Assembly: GCA_030055595.1 (NCBI GenBank)
Contig: JASFYH010000006.1
Coordinates: forward strand, 1-64,000
Direction of reading: 5' to 3'
Origin: Archaeoglobales archaeon
Lineage (GTDB): Archaea > Halobacteriota > Archaeoglobi > Archaeoglobales > Archaeoglobaceae
DNA length: 64,000 bases
Part shown: positions 62,018 through 64,000 of the stretch, in pieces
How the letters are laid out: each line of letters begins with the position of its first letter
Position numbering within the stretch: the first letter of the stretch is position 1
The notes under the pieces: model-generated
What the model was told of the DNA's origin: nothing
The model's input: only the letters and a program-made list of their open reading frames with translations
Databases searched by the model: none
Program-made: the position numbers and the translations under genes

Positions 62018-63413
62018 GCGTAAAAACTGGAAGGATCTCTAAACGACCGATCCACATGTTGATAATGAAGACGAATTTGGCTAAGGGGTTGAAATCCTCG
62101 TAAGTCTCGACCGCTCCAGCTAGCCCCATTCCCGGTCCAACGTTACTGATCGTTGCTATTGTAGCTGATAGAGACGTTTCAAGGTTGTAACCCGCAAAGG
62201 ATAAGATCAAAGAAGAAAACACGAAAACAAAAACGTAGATCACGAAGAAAGAAACGACTTCATTCATCTGTTTCTCACTTATAACTGTGTTTCCATATCT
62301 TACAACCCTCACGCCCCTCGGATCCACGAGCCTCAGGATCTGGTAGCTCACGTATTTAAATAAGATCACGACTCTGATCACCTTCAACCCAGAAGAGGTT
62401 GAACCACTACAACCGCCAATGAGCATCAAGAGCAATAGCACAATTTTTGCTGAATCGCTCCAAGTGTCATAGTCATAACTTGTATAACCAGTAGTTGTCG
62501 CCAAGGAAATCACCTGAAATGCGGAGTAGCGAAGCGATTCGAGGATATCAAGTTGGGATGAATTAAGGATCGCCAAGATCAAAATGCCAAATGAGACCAG
62601 CACAAGATAATTCTTAAACTCTACATCTGCTATAGCCCTTATCTGGCGTTGGGTTAATGCGTATAGCAGAGCAAAGTTTGTTCCGCCAATGAAGCAAAAG
62701 AGAGCTAAGACCGCTTCAACTCTGACATCATTGAAATAAGCTATGCTCTCAGAATGCGTTGAGAAACCTGCAGTCGATATAGACGTGAAACTATGCGTTA
62801 CCGCTTCGAACAAGTTCAATCCCAAGGCATAGAGAATTGCGATCTCCAAGATCGTTAGCAAGAGATACAATCTAAAAATTAAGATTGCCATATCTCTAAT
62901 TTTTGGGCGTATTTTAGGCAGAACTACCGCGGGATATTCTGCCTCAAATAGTGCGGAGCTTTTTCTTGCCTGAGGGAGAAAGATCAGGAAAACTACAACT
63001 ATGCCTATTCCACCAAGCCATTGTATAAAACTTCTCCAAAATAAAACAGAGTTTGGCAACTTTTCGGGGGTTAATACGGTCGCCCCAGTAGTAGTAAAAC
63101 CCGACATGGCTTCGAAGATCGAGTCCAAGGGACTAATTCCGCATAGAGCGAAGGGGATTGAACTTATGAGGGGTATAAGTAGCCATATAAGGGCGACCGC
63201 ACTGTAAACATCCCGATCCTCGATCTCTGTTTTTGAATATCCTCTTGAGTCAAAAAGAAAGAATGCGCTCAAGAAAACAGACACAAGAAGGGGAATTATA
63301 AAGAATTCGAGCCTCTCTCCACATGAGACCGCGATAATTGCTGGAAAGAGAAATGTAGCTGAAAAGACCATTAAAACTTGCCCAGTTATGCTCTCTATAT
63401 ATCGATAGTTCAT
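61983..63413 (-). CDS. trkH: TrkH-type potassium transport membrane subunit
   Basis: The 476-residue polytopic protein has four M1-P-M2 repeats. The pore loops are readable as TTTGATVL, STAGFSTH, TTTGYTSYD and SNVGPGMG, each with the conserved filter Gly. It forms the K+ (or Na+/K+) path in the cytoplasmic membrane. It overlaps the trkA stop by four bases; TrkA gates it by binding NAD(H) or ATP/ADP. Confidence 0.93.
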   Translation of the reverse strand: MNYRYIESITGQVLMVFSATFLFPAIIAVSCGERLEFFIIPLLVSVFLSAFFLFDSRGYSKTEIEDRDVYSAVALIWLLIPLISSIPFALCGISPLDSIFEAMSGFTTTGATVLTPEKLPNSVLFWRSFIQWLGGIGIVVVFLIFLPQARKSSALFEAEYPAVVLPKIRPKIRDMAILIFRLYLLLTILEIAILYALGLNLFEAVTHSFTSISTAGFSTHSESIAYFNDVRVEAVLALFCFIGGTNFALLYALTQRQIRAIADVEFKNYLVLVSFGILILAILNSSQLDILESLRYSAFQVISLATTTGYTSYDYDTWSDSAKIVLLLLMLIGGCSGSTSSGLKVIRVVILFKYVSYQILRLVDPRGVRVVRYGNTVISEKQMNEVVSFFVIYVFVFVFSSLILSFAGYNLETSLSATIATISNVGPGMGLAGAVETYEDFNPLAKFVFIINMWIGRLEILPVFTLIFSTLRGGKW

Positions 63414-64000
63414 CCGAAAAACTCACCTACTTTCTTAACCTTATCCCACGTCGTTCTAACTATCAATCGGTCTCCGAGTTCTAAATGAAGGTCTTCAGAT
63501 GGCGTTAAACATTTTTCATTCCTGATAACCGCCCAGATCGCAGAATTTTTTGGAAGCGAGATCTCCGCGAGTTTTTTATTATTTAACTTCTCATTTTCAA
63601 CCACGAGTTCCATAACCACCGCTCCTGAAAGATCCGCTATTGTTCTAACCTCCACTTTGTCCATCAAAAGGAGTTTTTGAACTTCCAAGATCGTCATCCT
63701 TTTTGGATTCAAGGCGTGATCAATGCCAACTTTTTCAAAGATCTTTGCATATTCCTCATGTTCAACCTTTACAATGGCTTTTTCCGCTCCGAGGCTTTTG
63801 GAGAGTAAAGAGAGCAACAAATTCCTTTCATCATTATCCGTCAAAGCCACAACCGCGTTTGACTTTCCTATTTCTTCTTTACTAAGAAAGTCGAGATCCA
63901 AGAAATCCCCGCAAGCAACCCTTATGCCTCGAAGTTTTTCACTTAGCTCCTCACAAGCTTTTTTGCTTGAACCTACCACTTTTACACTAACCTTGTTCCT
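63410..64000 (-). CDS. trkA: TrkA potassium regulatory subunit, N-terminus cut by window edge
   Basis: The last 197 codons are present and the frame is open at base 64000. One RCK_N Rossmann unit is seen (KVVGSSKKACEELSEKLRGIRVACGDFLDLDFL, then NAVVALTDNDERNLLLSLLSKSLG), followed by an RCK_C domain (GAVVMELVVENEKLNNKKLAEISLPKNSAIWAVIRNEKC...LELGDRLIVRT). The segment looks like the second half of a double TrkA, so the first RCK unit should lie outside the window. The gene precedes trkH in the same operon. Confidence 0.9.
   Translation of the reverse strand, partial: RNKVSVKVVGSSKKACEELSEKLRGIRVACGDFLDLDFLSKEEIGKSNAVVALTDNDERNLLLSLLSKSLGAEKAIVKVEHEEYAKIFEKVGIDHALNPKRMTILEVQKLLLMDKVEVRTIADLSGAVVMELVVENEKLNNKKLAEISLPKNSAIWAVIRNEKCLTPSEDLHLELGDRLIVRTTWDKVKKVGEFFG

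Overview
The window comes from a thermophilic euryarchaeon, most probably a member of the Archaeoglobales. The grounds are archaeal information-processing genes (TBP, Rpo7, Spt4, S24e, S27ae, Kae1, a TIP49-type ATPase), C1 and acetyl-CoA pathway genes (methenyl-H4MPT cyclohydrolase, CODH/ACS alpha and epsilon subunits, a tyrosine decarboxylase of the methanofuran pathway), a class II HMG-CoA reductase, B12-dependent ribonucleotide reductase, several PAS proteins, archaeal TATA boxes 20-35 bp before many starts and GGTGA-type ribosome binding sites. The species cannot be fixed by reading alone. Coding density is very high. No gene-free stretch exceeds 300 bases; the longest are about 272 bp (27353-27624) and 221 bp (510-730). 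No rRNA, tRNA, CRISPR array or transposase was seen.

Layout. 1-3691: a truncated secreted beta-helix protein, a TauE/SafE permease, an MBL-fold hydrolase and HMG-CoA reductase. 3786-10715: a long rightward run. It begins with two CBS-domain proteins, an ATP-dependent RNA ligase and a DUF1464 protein, all with overlapping ends. The conserved transcription/translation set Rpo7-Spt4-dephospho-CoA kinase-S24e-S27ae-Kae1-PHP follows. 10666-17880: an FAD/Fe-S 2-hydroxyacid dehydrogenase pair, PdxS-PdxT, a PD-(D/E)XK-like protein, Mch, a PIN-domain HARP (protein-only RNase P homologue), a Nog1-like GTPase and a ferredoxin. 17945-24046: a TIP49-like ATPase, a NifR3-related TIM barrel, DapF, LeuA/CimA and biotin carboxylase. 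24040-27497: PncB, MazG, HisF, acylphosphatase, an HD protein, a lone RelE-like protein and a probable gene remnant.

27625-40244 is a leftward block rich in corrinoid-linked functions. It holds a 1633-residue CobN-like protein that carries its own signal peptide and C-terminal membrane anchor, then CdhB-CdhA, a PAS histidine kinase, B12-dependent NrdJ and a methyltransferase. 40338-48579: isocitrate dehydrogenase, a UPF0280 protein, an acidic zinc-ribbon protein, KptA, an unknown coiled-coil protein, DapL, a triple-PAS protein, a HAD phosphatase and TBP. 48678-50582: an unknown protein directly followed by a DNA methyltransferase whose N-terminus resembles the DCD domain best known from plants. 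51016-54997: a leftward operon MfnA-small protein-HisC-AK6-SAHH-PH-like protein. 55044-64000: MobA-MoaA, then BtpA, an MJ1316-domain protein, a wHTH protein, SumT, a radical SAM enzyme, a GalT-like protein, HisRS, TrkH and a truncated TrkA.

The most notable items are the surface-anchored CobN homologue, the DCD-like/methyltransferase fusion, RNA end-processing genes in four places (RNA ligase, HARP, KptA, MJ1316 domain), a perfect tandem TATA box in front of the TBP gene itself, and an apparent rearrangement junction beside the relE-like gene.
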